This document shows positions 18,728-29,321 of a stretch of DNA of 64,000 bases, piece by piece. The first letter of the stretch is position 1. Each line of letters begins with the position of its first letter. Made by a program: the position numbers and the translations under genes. Source of the stretch: Megaustenia siamemsis (Eukaryota; Mollusca; Gastropoda; Stylommatophora; Ariophantidae). The stretch is taken from NCBI GenBank assembly GCA_032433765.1, contig JAVIAB010000124.1, positions 79,906,465 to 79,970,464 of the forward strand. Direction: 5' to 3'. The notes below the pieces were generated by a model. It searched no databases. It worked only from the letters and a program-made list of their open reading frames with translations, and was not told the DNA's origin.

Positions 18728-19400
18728 TCAATAACTCACAATCTCACCTTCTCTTTTTCACTCTCCCACAATCTCATCTTCTCATTCACACTCACCCACA
18801 ATCTCACCTTCTCTTTCACACTCACCCACAAACTTATCTCCTTTTTCACACTCACCCACAATCTCACCTTCCCTCTCCCACTCACCCACAATCTTACCTT
18901 CTCTTTCAAACTCACCCACAATATCACCTTCTCTTTCACACTCACCCACAAACTCATCGTCTCTCACACACTCACCCACAATATCATCTTCTCTTTCACA
19001 CACACCACAATATCATCTTCTCTTTCACACTCACTCAAAATACCTTCTCTTTCAAACTCATCCAGTCTCATCTTCTCTTTCACACTCACCCAGTCTCATC
19101 TTCTCTTTCACACTCACCCCGTCTCATCTACTCTTTCACACTCACCCAGTCTCATCTTCTCTTTCACACTCACCCAGTCTCATCTTCTCTTTCAAACTCA
19201 CCCAGTCTCATCTTCTCTTTCACACTCAACCACAATCTCACCTTCTCTTTCAAACTCAACCACAATCTCATCTTCTCTTTCAAACTCACCCACAATATCA
19301 TTTACTCTTGCACACTCGCCCACAATCTCATCTACACTTTCACACTCACCCACAATCTCATCTTATCTTTCACACACACTCCCACTATTCAATTTCCTTA
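18728..19400. repeat. About 28-30-bp minisatellite, about 23 units
   Basis: The unit is ctcacccacaatctcatctt then ctctttcaca. A shorter form, ctcacccagtctcatcttct then ctttcaca, fills about 19050-19220. It starts directly after the LINE RNase H fragment. The following 19400-19790 is pyrimidine-rich and loosely related. Confidence 0.92.
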
Positions 19401-19804
19401 TTTCCACTCAATCACATTCTAATCCCATATTTTAAACTCACCCACGTTCTATTCGCCTCCCTCACACATGCTCATTAGATTTGTTTCTTGTCCTCATAAT
19501 ATACCCTTCATCTCTTTCCATCGCTAATATCCTACTCCAGTTTTTTTTTCATCATTACTGCCAGTTATCCTTTTCTTGTACATCCAATATAATCTCCCTT
19601 TTCTAACTCACTTTCAACTCTCTTTCTCCCTTACACTCTATTCGCCTGTGTTTTATTCATATTCAACTCATTCTCTTCACACTCAGACACATTTTTTTTT
19701 ATTTTCACTCTACAAAATTCCACCACTCCCTTTCTTCTCACTCACTCACATTCATCTCTCCTTCTTCTCATCCATATTCAAATTACTCCGATATTCCAAT
19801 TGTT

Positions 19805-20046
19805 TACGATGAATGCTGATATCGTATGACAGGGAACAGTTGGCCGTGTTCACTTTCTGTGCGGTTTCGCCTTATGTCTTTTGGCGTGTGCTGAGACTGC
19901 TATGATGGGGACTACAGCTACCTTTTTTTTGTTTGGGAGATGAGTTAGTAATTCGGATAATTCCACTGGCACAGGCGGGTGAGCAATTATGGATTTTAAT
20001 TCGTTTGCAGTGATACCGAGCCTTCCATAACCAAATAACCAAATTC
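19805..20046 (+). mobile_element. R-family repeat, 5'-truncated
   Basis: Matches 37720-37950 and 22045-22270: gatgaatgctgatatcgtat, ggttttcgcc-type region, cttatgtcttttggcgtgtg, attatggattttaattcgtt and the 3' end ccttccataacc. Truncation at a variable 5' point with a constant 3' end indicates retroposition. Confidence 0.75.
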
Positions 20047-20053
20047 AAATTAC

Positions 20054-20202
20054 CTTCTTCGCTTCTGTTTACGTCCGATCGACCTTTACCCACGAGGTGT
20101 ATAACAATCTCCCGTATTGTCCATAAATTTTTCCCAATTGCTTCGCCCACATGCTTGTCCAGGGCAGCAATCATAATCTCCATAGCACGTTGTTCGACAA
20201 TG
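20054..20202 (-). CDS. Candidate internal exon, protein not recognised
   Basis: On minus, an open frame of about 49 residues (IVEQRAMEIMIAALDKHVGE, then AIGKNLWTIREIVIHLVGKG) is bounded by a pyrimidine-rich acceptor (tttcttttattcgacag) and a donor (gaag, then gtaatt). The composition looks protein-like and is richer in GC than its surroundings. The exon length, 149 bp, would shift phase. No flanking exon was found nearby, and an R-family insertion abuts it. It could also be part of an unrecognised transposon. Confidence 0.35.
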
Positions 20203-20259
20203 CTGTCGAATAAAAGAAAGTGAGATAAAATGAAACCGAATCTTTATTGACGTTAATAA

Positions 20260-20705
20260 CTCATATATCGTATATTTAACTAGGGTATTCCTGAATATAG
20301 CAATGATGTTAATTAATGTATAGATAATATCGTATATTTAACTAGCATGTTAAAAGACACAACAGCTTAATAAAAATAACATTGGACGAGAAAATACAAG
20401 GAAAAAGAGGCAGAGGCAGACCAAGATTAACATGGACGAGTAACATCAAAAGATGGACAAGTTAACCTATTACAACCTGCACTATCAAAGCAAGGGACTG
20501 AGTGGAATGGCGCTCCATGGTAACCAACCTTCGATGCGTAGACGGCACACATGAATTAATTTAACTAGCGTATTCCTGAATATCGTAATGATGTTAATTA
20601 AGGTATATATAATATCGTATATTTAACTAGCGTATTCCTGGATATCGTAATGATGTTAATTAAGGTATATATAAAATCGTATATATAACTAGCGTATTCC
20701 TGAAT
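20260..20705. repeat. About 62-bp tandem repeat hit by two LINE-A insertions
   Basis: The unit includes atcgtatatttaactagcgt, then attcctgaatatcgtaatga, then tgttaattaaggtatat. Around four or five units are seen once the LINE-A piece at 20347-20558 is removed. A diverged last unit resumes at 21240 after the second LINE-A. Confidence 0.85.
20347..20558 (+). mobile_element. LINE-A 3' end in the 62-bp array
   Basis: Starts atgttaaaagacacaacagc, encodes relics of GKRGRGRPRLTWTSN, and ends gatgcgtagacggcacac. The 11-bp duplication atttaactagc is at 20336-20346 and 20559-20569. Only the last 212 bp of the element are present. Confidence 0.87.
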
Positions 20706-21239
20706 CAAAATTGAAGGAATAGACCTGGAGACAGTTCAGAACTACAACTACCTTGGTAATGCTATAACCAGTAATGAAAAATGTAAAACTGAAATAAACA
20801 AAAGAATAGGAATGGCAAAAAGTAATTTTAATGCCATGAAAAAAATACTAAAATCAAAACAAATAGTATCAGGGCTAAAACTAAGAATAGCAAAATGGTA
20901 TATCTTCTCAACATTCCTACATGGTGCAGAAACATGGACATTAGACAAGAAAACAGAACAGAAAATTGAAGCCTTTGAAATGTGGATATGGAGAAGAATA
21001 GGTAGAATTGGATGGAAAGAAAAGAAAACAAACGATGAAGTTTTAAAACAACTAAAAATGAAAAGAGAACTACTAAACACAATTAGAACAAGACAAATGA
21101 CATTTTTGGGGCATATTAAAAGACACAACAGCCTAATAAAAGTAATATTGGAAGGGAAAATACAAGGTAAAAGAGTGGAATGGCGCTCTATGGGAGCCAA
21201 CCTTCGTTTCGGAGATGGCACTCGATGATGATGCTGATG
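20706..21239 (+). mobile_element. LINE-A copy, 5'-truncated, with target duplication
   Basis: Encodes QNYNYLGNAITSNEKCKTEI-like sequence, KSNFNAMKKILKSKQIVSGL, GAETWTLDKKTEQKIEAFEM and FLGHIKRHNSLIKVILEGKI, then jumps to the 3' UTR after GKRVEWRS. About 100 bp with GRPRLTW are deleted. It ends gatgatgatgctgatg. The 10-bp duplication attcctgaat is at 20696-20705 and 21240-21249. The frame 20812-21228 is uninterrupted, so it is one of the younger copies. Confidence 0.88.
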
Positions 21240-21249
21240 ATTCCTGAAT

Positions 21250-21644
21250 ACCACACTGATGTTAATGAAGGTGCCTCGTTTGATTCCAACGAAAAGCTTG
21301 TACATTTATCATAATTTTTGAGGTTGTGCATTATTAACTAGAAGATATGTTGAAGATATAGAAACGCGAGCACTTTAGTGTAAGAAAGTGAAAGTAAAAT
21401 AAAGTTTTTGAAGTCTCTCTCTATTAATGTTTGTCCCTCTCTGTTACAAGTATGTCCCCGTCTACTACTGCCATGTCCTTCTCAATTACTATTATTATGG
21501 CACTCTATATTACTGTAATGTTCCCCTATATTACTATTATGTCACTCACTATTACTATCATGTTATACTCTTTTACTCATATCCCATAACCACCAGAGGG
21601 CTACTGCGAGATTGAGGGTGGTCATATGAATTGGTTTATAATTT
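21250..21644. other. Non-coding interval with a degenerate repeat
   Basis: Bases 21420-21590 contain a loose repeat of attactattatgtcactct type. No gene was recognised. Confidence 0.5.
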
Positions 21645-22281
21645 CACGAATTCACATTGCAGGGAGGTCTTTCAGTCTGTTGTTTAATGTGCGACGGGGA
21701 CAATCCGACGACTAATTGTGTTTCATATGTTCGAATTTTGAGTCAAAATTATGTCATAACATCATCAAGTGCTATACATTAAAAAAAAATATGACGATCA
21801 TCATTTTCAGGAGGACGTGAACTTCCCGTCAATATGGTGGATACGCTGCAGGAACCATTAAACTTCCGGTCAATATGGTGGATAGGCAATAGTAATCATT
21901 AAAGGTTTTGTCTGAAAAGTGTTCTTCTTTGCAGTTTCTTCTTATTCCAAGTCCGGCTTGTTGCAGGAGCTACTGAGATAAGTGCTTTGTGCACGCAGTA
22001 AGCTGTGCGTTTCATCTGTTTCGATCGTTTTTAGATATTCCGATTGTTTATGATGAATGATGATATCATATGATGGAGAACAGATGGCTGTGTTCACTTC
22101 CTCTGCGGTTCGCCTTATGTCTTTTGTCATATGTCGAGACTGCTATGATGGGGACTACAGTTACCTTTGTTATGGAGATGAGATAGTAATTCGGATGATT
22201 CCACTGGCACGGGCAGTTGAGCAATTATGGATTTTAATTCGTTTGCAGTGATACCGCGGCCTTCCATAAACATAACAATAA
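21645..22281 (+). mobile_element. R-family repeat, long copy
   Basis: Aligns with 44057-44657 (minus) over its length and with the 3' half of 36659-37962. It ends ccttccataaacataacaat. It has no coding frame of note and an A-run near 21781 where the minus-strand copy also has one. Confidence 0.75.
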
Positions 22282-23681
22282 CTCATAACCCCCATCTTTA
22301 TTGCTATTATACATTCTGTAATACCTTTGTGTTACTTTCTATTACTACTGTAGAAGTCTATGAACGCCCTCATTAATGTTTCACGTTAACTTTCACATAT
22401 CACAGGCCTGTCCTTGCAACTCAAGCCCCGGGTCTGATGAAGATGTGAACAAGTGAATATGTAATCCAAGTGAATACTTAAATCTACATAAGTCACCAGT
22501 TTAATTTTTACTCTTTTGCACTTTAAACCACAAAAATAGAAGTAGACTTCCATGTTACCAATACATTCCAGTTTGTGCTGGAAACCTTTCAGGTACTTTC
22601 CCTAAATATGTTCTATAGATCAAGGAAAGATTCACATGTGTTTCGCTGAATTTGAAAAAAAATGTTGTTAACTTTGTCAGATGAGAGGACGACGGGTAAA
22701 TATTTAAATTCCTCCAACTTCATGACACTTAAATGCTTCTATTCTTAGACTATTGGCCAGTCAAAGATGGTGTCCCAAATACGCAATATTTACAACTAAG
22801 TAGTCAAACATTAGATGTTGCAAGCGACGCGTCAGCCATGAGAATAGCACATAATGAAACAGACTAAAAGGCACAACGATTACACAGAGAACAGGTGAAT
22901 ATGTCATCCAAGTGAACACTTAAGTCTAAATACGTCACCACTTTAATCTGATTGAAAAGAAGCAGAGGAAAACATCACAAGAGATGGGTAAGTGAAATAA
23001 CGGCGTCAGTGTGTGCGGTGAACAAAACAAATATTCTATCGTTCCTCGACACTGGAAGGCAAAGATGACAGAAAACAAAAATAAGACAGCAACAGACTGA
23101 CATATCCAAGAAGTAAACAATCTCATGAAGCTGAAAGTGTTCTAGAGACAGAATAAACTCGTTATAAAATATACAAATACTTCGTTAGTGATGTCAGTTG
23201 TTAGTGAATAAACTTGTATATGATTACAGTCAACTGTGCTCCAGTCAATTTAACTAACAGGACTTGATTAGACAATGTTAGAAAGCTTATCACTATAGTT
23301 CCTTGCCCTCTATCTAGAATTAGACCTTTTCCTCTCCAGTTTATGATGACCCGAGATAAAATAACTTATCTGTTATCAGAATGTATCTCACCTGATCCAG
23401 TACAAAGTGGGTGATAACTCCTGAGTTGAGTATTTTCTACAATTCTCATTTAAATGTAGCATCAATTTACTGCGTACATCAATAGAGCTGAATATATGTC
23501 CTAAGTTATAACGGGACATTCTCGTGATATCATCATAAACACATACTCCTCTCAAAATAAGAAACCTCACCCACACTGACACACTCACAGACACTGATAA
23601 CACACATAACTTGCCATCACGAGGCCCGAACACAACAAATTTACCTTATCAGCAAGCACGACAGCAACCAACAAGAACAAA
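22282..23681. other. Non-coding interval with small dispersed duplications
   Basis: Bases 22451-22503 and 22892-22945 are a diverged direct repeat (gtgaatatgtaatccaagtg). Bases 23038-23106 match 2376-2445. No gene was supported. The minus frame near 23390-23630 is open for 81 codons without recognisable features. Confidence 0.5.
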
Positions 23682-23825
23682 ATGCAAACTTTAATCATTG
23701 CCGCCAAGTTGTTGCTTGTTCTCGTCTCCATAAGTCAGAATTGGGATACTTTCTGTGAAATGTCGAGGCTCAATAAATTACAATGTGGCGACAGTAAACA
23801 CACCTCTCTCTCTCTCTTTCTGTGA
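23682..23825 (+). CDS. Short secreted-peptide-like ORF leading into an array
   Basis: An ATG in an acceptable context (aacaaa before ATG) opens 47 codons. MQTLIIAAKLLLVLVSISQN is a plausible signal peptide with a hydrophobic core at residues 4-17. The remainder (WDTFCEMSRLNKLQCGDSKH) has two Cys and lies in the first unit of the 67-bp repeat, ending in a low-complexity SLSLFL and a stop. A possible splice donor, gacagtaaac, occurs in the repeat, so this may be exon 1 of a longer gene. No homologue is recognised and no function is proposed. Confidence 0.35.
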   Translation: MQTLIIAAKLLLVLVSISQNWDTFCEMSRLNKLQCGDSKHTSLSLFL

Positions 23826-24264
23826 AATGTCGAGGTTCAATAAATTACTATGTGGCGACAGTAAACACACCTCTCTCTCTTTCTGTGAAATGTCGAGGTT
23901 CAATAAATTACTATGTGGCGACAGTAAACACACCTCTCTCTCTCTCTCTCTCTGTGAAATGTCGAGGTTCAATAAATTACAATGTGGCGACAGTAAACAC
24001 ACCTCTCTCTCTCTCTCTCTGTGAAATGTCGAGGCTCAATAAATTACAATGTGGCGACAGTAAACACACCTCTCTCTCTCTCTTTCTGTGAAATGTCGAG
24101 GTTCAATAAATTACTATGTGGCGACAGTAAACACACCTCTCTCTCTCTCTTTCTGTGAAATGTCGAGGTTCAATAAATTACAATGTGGCGACAGTAAACA
24201 CACCTCTCTCTCTTTCTGTGAAATGTCGAGGTTCAATAAATTACAATGTGGCGACAGCAAACAC

Positions 24265-24309
<45 letters not shown>

Positions 24310-24419
24310 AAATGTCGAAGTTCAATAAATTACTATGTAGCGACAGTAAACACAACTCTCTCTCTTTCTGTGAAATGTCGAGGTTCAATAAATTACAATG
24401 TGGCGACAGTAAACATCTT

Positions 24420-24454
<35 letters not shown>

Positions 24455-24652
24455 GTGAAATGTCGAGGTTCAATAAATTACAATGTAGCGACATTAAATA
24501 CACCTCTCTCTCTTTCTGTGAAATTTCGAGGTTTAATAAATTACTATGTGGCGACAGTAAACACACCTCTCTCTCTTTCTGCGAAATGTCGAGGTTCAAT
24601 AAATTACAATGTGGCGACAGTAAACACACCTCTCTCTCTTTCTGTCTTTTCA
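23749..24652. repeat. About 67-bp tandem repeat with (CT)n, 13 units
   Basis: The unit is ttctgtgaaatgtcgaggtt, then caataaattacaatgtggcg, then acagtaaacacacc, plus a variable ct run. Units start near 23756, 23822, 23885, 23953, 24023 and onward. Length variation is almost all in the ct run, which changes the reading frame between units. The first unit is inside the signal-peptide ORF. Confidence 0.95.
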
Positions 24653-25062
24653 TCTGATGACTACTAAAAGCTAGGTAATCATCTGTGTCATCCTTCCTTA
24701 AAAGTGCCTTAAATCGGTGTAAATACGAAGTGTTGTGGCTTATATGCTCTTTTCGGACCTACATCCGACTTCAATACAGAATTTTTGAGTAGTGGGTTGG
24801 CCTCCCTCTCCCTGCTCCCTTGTCCAGACTAGACTGGTTAGTCTGTTACTAGAGGCACCGCGAAGAGATGGAGTAAGATCTGGAAGGTTCTGGTTTAATT
24901 ATCCTGCCACATACAATCAGCTATGAGTCGCTGACAGTTTCCAGCTCAGATGCGGTCGAACGCCTCTGCTACCAAACAGATGATTGATGTAACATGTATC
25001 TAAGATTGTCATCATTATCAGCTTCTTCATCCTCTTATCTTATTCTCGTTATAATCATCACC
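24653..25062. other. Non-coding interval
   Basis: No gene was recognised. Bases 24840-24980 are relatively GC-rich and may be an old dispersed repeat. Confidence 0.45.
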
Positions 25063-25720
25063 GTCATCGTCAAGTACAATGCCTGCTGGCGTGGGTGATA
25101 GTGTCTCATCACAACGTTCGATATCGACAGTCATTTAACATTTCTGTTGTTAACCTTGTTCCAAGCCATTCTCCTTAAGCTGTCTGGTATCCTTTCTCTT
25201 TGCTTCCCTCTTTCTCTTCGCCCTTCAACTTTCCCAGTTGTGACAATATCTTCCAGGTGTTTCATTCTCATTACATGTTCAGAAAAATGATGATTGTTTC
25301 TTTCTAATGTAGGGAACTAACTCTCTCTTTGTTTTGGCCTCTTTCAGAACGTTTTCATCACTCTTCTTAGCTGTCCATGGTTTTCTCAATATCTTTCTGT
25401 AAAACCACATTTATACAGCCTCCAGTAATTTTCTCGTTTGTTGTCCTATTGTCCATGATTGGTGCTTTACTTTGTCAAACGCTTTTTGGTATAATCTATG
25501 AAATATAGATATAGATGTGTTTTCACCTCTATGACTGTTTCTATCAAAGATTTTATGATGTATAAGGCATTGTTCGTTCCTTTACCTCCAACAAAATCAC
25601 ACGGTTCATCCCCAATTTCTGGACAGATTTTGTTTCGCAATCTCCTCATGATGATTCTTAGTAATATCTTAGTCATGTGACTCATAAGGCTTATTTTGCG
25701 ATGGTCGTTGCCAGGTGAAG
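25063..25720 (-). mobile_element. LINE-C-like copy with internal deletion
   Basis: On minus: ISLMSHMTKILLRIIMRRLR, CPEIGDEPCDFVGGKGTNNA, VKTHLYLYFIDYTK (motif A), then a jump to SWTIGQQTRKLLEA, MWFYRKILRKPWTAKKSDEN, and the 3' end region. The tail is a degenerate gatgacggtgatgat. The RT core from motif A through YADD to the thumb is deleted. Confidence 0.78.
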
Positions 25721-26336
25721 TGTAGAGATATACAAATATAAGAATAGATAAATAATTGTAAATAAAAATAGAAACATTTGACGGGCGGCTGATAGCAGTC
25801 TCGTCGTGGAAGAGCGCTATCAACTATATGTGAGAGAAATGCCACATGGATAATCCGGGACAGGGTCAGAACAGAGGACCGACGACTTATTGGGCAGTCA
25901 AGCGTGACGAAAGCTCGGCGTTGTAAAAGTGACCAGCCTCAGCCGCGGTAGCCCGGGGGCCATAGGTGATCAGTTGGCTAAAATGAGGGACAGGTGTAAG
26001 AGAAGACGAGGCAGCCAGACATCGTGTAGACACAATGGGGGTAGGTGATAGAGGAGTATCTGTAGTACAGACCCAGAAAATAGCCTCAGGAAGACATATC
26101 CGGAAAGGGGGGAACAAGAGAGCAGGGGACGGAAAAAAGAAGATGATACAGATATAAGATCAGATCAGTTGAAGAAGAACAACACCTATTCTATAGGTGC
26201 AGTACAATCATACCGACAAGAAGGACACTGCAAAACACACTAAAATCACACACCACACAAAAAGTCGACACAAACAGATCTATTATGCTCAACACACTGC
26301 CAAAAACAACACAAGATCTCTTTACAAAATTACTTA
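25721..26336. other. Interval with a GC-rich block
   Basis: Bases 25780-26130 are GC-rich and open on minus for 76 codons (25887-26117), but no family or splice context is recognised. Confidence 0.4.
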
Positions 26337-26349
26337 TACTACTATCAGA

Positions 26350-26608
26350 TTACTGGAGCCGCGATAGCTCAGTGGTTAGTGAACTGGACTACAAAGGACA
26401 AGGGGTAGGGTTTGATCCCAACCGACGGCTTCCGGGTTCACCCAGCCTTAAATGGGTACCGGATTTTTTTCTGGGAAAGTAAAGCTGCAGGGCGTAATTC
26501 TGACCACATTACCCCAAAAATCATATGCTGAAGGTCTGTACAAATTATGGTCACTAACAACATATTTCCAATACACCACATGGTGTGACGGGGGTACTTT
26601 ACTTACTT
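26350..26608 (+). mobile_element. SINE1 copy with target duplication
   Basis: A-box tagctcagtgg at 26365-26375 and B-box gggtttgatccc at 26408-26419 (one change from the other copies). It ends gtgacgggggtactttactt. The 13-bp duplication tactactatcaga is at 26337-26349 and 26609-26621. Confidence 0.92.
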
Positions 26609-27083
26609 TACTACTATCAGAATACAGACGTATAATATGGACATGCTGGAACGATGCCATATACGAATATAAGAATTATAATTATCATCTTTTCCTACAC
26701 ATTTTTAACCAAAGAACAATAACCATCTTAAAATAAGCAAGTTGACTGTTGAGAATGAACGTGTGTGAACGAAAGAGATAAATATTAAATGTTCTTTCTT
26801 CTTTGAAATGTTATGGATGGAAAGAGAGAGATGTTATTTCATGTTTTTCACGTAAAATATGTTATCATGCACTGTAACATTGAATTTAAAGATGCAATAA
26901 AGAGTTATACAATTTGAAGGAGAATAACCAAGGTGGAGATAAATTAGGACGTTGTAGAAATTTGATCGAAGAGTTGCTATAGATAAGTTTGCTTATAAAT
27001 TACAGAGAAATGGTGCACTAGAACTTGATAATAATTAAAATGATATATAAGTATATATAATAATACGTATAATAATATATAGT

Positions 27084-27340
27084 AAAAAAAAGTAAAGTAG
27101 CCCCATCACGCCAAGTGGCGTATAGGGAAATATGCTGTTAGTGACCCTATATTTTACAGACCTTCAGCACATGATTTTTGGGGTAATGTGGTCGGTATTA
27201 CGCCCGTGCTGCTTTACTTTCCCAGAAAAAAATCCGGTACCCATTTAAGGCTGGGTGAACACGGAAGCCGTCGGTTGGGATCGAACCCTACCCCATGTCC
27301 TTTGTAGTCCAGTTCACTAGCCACTGAGTTATCGCTGCTC
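27084..27340 (-). mobile_element. SINE1 copy, minus strand
   Basis: B-box complement gggatcgaaccc at 27277-27288 and A-box complement ccactgagtta at 27321-27331. The body matches the other SINE1 copies. Imperfect flanking ataatatata suggests a 10-bp duplication, though the flanks are simple AT sequence. Confidence 0.9.
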
Positions 27341-27817
27341 CTATGATAATATATAAATAAAATAATAAATGGCCACAGCAAAACCTGGGCAATTAGTCAT
27401 TGACTCAGAACTTTGTATCTCCCTTGACACGTGAACATGTACGAGAGGAAGTGACGAAAGAGAGATACGACTCTTTGACGAATTTCTGTTCCTTGTGAGT
27501 CGTAGTTATATTGACTCTACTGACTTATAGAGAGTATGGTGGTGTTAAGGCCTATGTGATTTATTTTAAAAAAAGGAGAGAAATATTAGACGAGGGCAGA
27601 GTACCTGCCCCAAGGCAGAGTGTAGGATTTAGGAGTTAGATAAGGAGTTCCCTCGAAGATTTTAAAAGTAACAGCAGGAATGAAAAGTCAGACTAATTTT
27701 TAAAAAAACAAACCTATTCAAACAGTAAGTTAGGAGTGAGGTAGTTTGATTAAAACAGTTGGTTTAGGGATTTTGTGAAATATATTTTGGATTTTGAACA
27801 ATATGATCTCAAGTTAG

Positions 27818-27853
<36 letters not shown>

Positions 27854-28065
27854 ACTTTAGAACGTGTTGATTGTACCAGAGACATGTTGTCAAACCATGT
27901 GTGGATGTCAATAATAAAGACAGTTATATTTGTTCAAAACTACAAAAAAAATAAATAAATAAGGCCTGTGTTAAACCAGGAAGCGGCAGAAACTGTTGAA
28001 GCTGTCTGAAAAGTGTTCCTTGTTGCACTTTGTCACATATTCCAACCATCAACTAATGTTTGTAT
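27341..28065. other. Interval with a polyadenylated 3'-end-like segment
   Basis: A polyadenylation signal (aataaag near 27911) is followed after about 25 bases by an A-rich tail (aaaaaaaataaataaataa, 27942-27962), as at the end of a retroposed transcript. A (TA)n run lies at 27822-27848. No coding sequence was recognised upstream. Confidence 0.4.
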
Positions 28066-28170
28066 AACGTGGCCATTATTACATTAGGGCCCACTTTCTT
28101 TGCCTGTAATTTTGGTATCCATTTAAGACTTGAACTTAGAAGCCTTAATCGAACCCAACCTCTGATCCTA
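28066..28170 (-). mobile_element. Decayed SINE1 fragment
   Basis: aacgtggccattattac, then ggtatccatttaagact, then tcgaacccaacc follow the order of the SINE1 minus-strand sequence with many substitutions. This is an old copy. Confidence 0.6.
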
Positions 28171-28366
28171 AGTGGGAAAATCCACTAATGTCTGTAATGT
28201 CAGTTTTGTTGTGTCTGTGGGTGGTGTTCACCAAGCCCGGCTGTTTCTTTCTTTTCCTCCAGACTAGTCATTAAATAATATGAAGGTACCTCAGAGTACA
28301 AGTTCACAAATACAGTTTTCTTCCACGTCTTATTAGGCATTCAGGGTATATGGAGTTAGCTACCGG

Positions 28367-28441
28367 GGGCTATTCCTAGCTTTTTCTCTCAGTTCTTCAT
28401 TTCTGATCTTATCTCTCAGACTGTTTCCTGTTATTCGTCTA
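28367..28441 (-). mobile_element. LINE-G fragment, 75 bp
   Basis: ctattcctagctttttctct through ctgtttcctgttattcgtct nearly matches 31632-31702 inside the LINE-G copy. It is too short to orient biologically beyond sequence identity. Confidence 0.75.
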
Positions 28442-28562
28442 TGACGACGGAATATTTTTGAGTGACGTGGTCAGTATCACGACTGGTCACTTTTCCTTCA
28501 TAGAAAAAAACAAACTCTGGTACCAATTTATAGAGACTGGGTGAAATCCGGAGATTTTGTCG
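28442..28562 (-). mobile_element. Second decayed SINE1 fragment
   Basis: gacgtggtcagtatcacgac, then tactttttcc-like and agaaaaaaacaaactctggt, then gactgggtgaaatccgg parallel the SINE1 minus strand. The tRNA head is lost. Confidence 0.6.
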
Positions 28563-28663
28563 GTGTGGAAAAAAATCCGCAACTTTTAATCATTTATTTA
28601 ATTTAATTTTTTTGTTTGTTTAGTTTTTAAAAATCGCTAGCACGTGCTATTTTCAATTGAGCT

Positions 28664-28811
28664 ATCTTGTCGAGTTTTGTGTTATATTGTAGCTTAGTTT
28701 ATCTTGTCGAGTTTTGTGTTATATTGTAGCTTAGTTTATCTTGTCGAGTTTTGTGTTATATTGTAGCTTAGTTTATCTTGTCGAGTTTTGTGTTATATTG
28801 TAGCTTAGTTT
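28664..28811. repeat. 37-bp tandem repeat, 4 units
   Basis: atcttgtcgagttttgtgtt followed by atattgtagcttagttt is repeated four times with almost no change, so it is young. Confidence 0.95.
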
Positions 28812-28860
28812 AGTCGACAGTTCATTGCCACTGCACTACAGATCTTTCTATTCTTCTCAG

Positions 28861-28981
28861 AATCGTCAGCAAGTTCCACAAAAAGAAGCGCGCACGCCAC
28901 ATATTCGAAAAACAACCGAAGATGGCTTCAAAGCAGATGCACGAGCTCCGTAGCACCCATGGAGACCTTAATCGACTGTGA
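28861..28981 (+). CDS. Candidate terminal exon, basic C-terminus
   Basis: A good acceptor (ctttctattcttctcag ending at 28860) precedes 39 open codons and TGA. The peptide is strongly basic (KFHKKKRARHIFEKQPKMAS, ending GDLNRL) and the DNA is more GC-rich than its surroundings. There is no recognised homology and no companion exon. Chance is possible given the short length. Confidence 0.3.
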
Positions 28982-29321
28982 CATCATGAGTGGCAGTTGA
29001 TAATAACTCTGTGATTATCTCCCCTCACAGTGGTCACAGATATTTTTAAAATAACTAATCATCAATGAAAGTATGTATATATATATATATATATACACTG
29101 TTATGTTTTCTTTTATTTTCTGCTTTTTTTGGCATTAATATTTTATTTTATTTTTATTTTGTTATGTTATCGTGCCGATTTTAATGATTTGGCTTTTATT
29201 TTTGTTTTCCTTTTTATCAGTCGTGTTTTAATTTCGCTATTTAAAAATTTACTTTTTCGAGTAATGTATGTTTGAAATAAATATATATAGTTATATAGTT
29301 TTATTGTAATCCCTGGTGCAG

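Noticed and set aside
18736..19003. Minus-strand WVSVKEKVRLWVS repeat proteins
   Set aside because: Frames through the 30-bp minisatellite; no unique sequence.
22435..22475. Hammerhead ribozyme suggested by ctgatgaag
   Set aside because: No stem II or GAAA follows in the right arrangement.
23755..24667. Serine/leucine-rich frames with repeated FCEMSRFNKLQCGDSKHTS
   Set aside because: They are shifted versions of the 67-bp array with ct-run length changes. Only the first unit, attached to a signal-like leader, was kept as a candidate.
26365..26420. Functional tRNA gene (also at 1, 27277, 34110, 38445)
   Set aside because: These are heads of the repeated SINE1 element, each with the same unrelated body.
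27411..27942. Solo LTR of a retrovirus-like element
   Set aside because: There is a poly-A signal and A-rich tail but no convincing TG...CA ends or flanking 4-6-bp duplication could be fixed.
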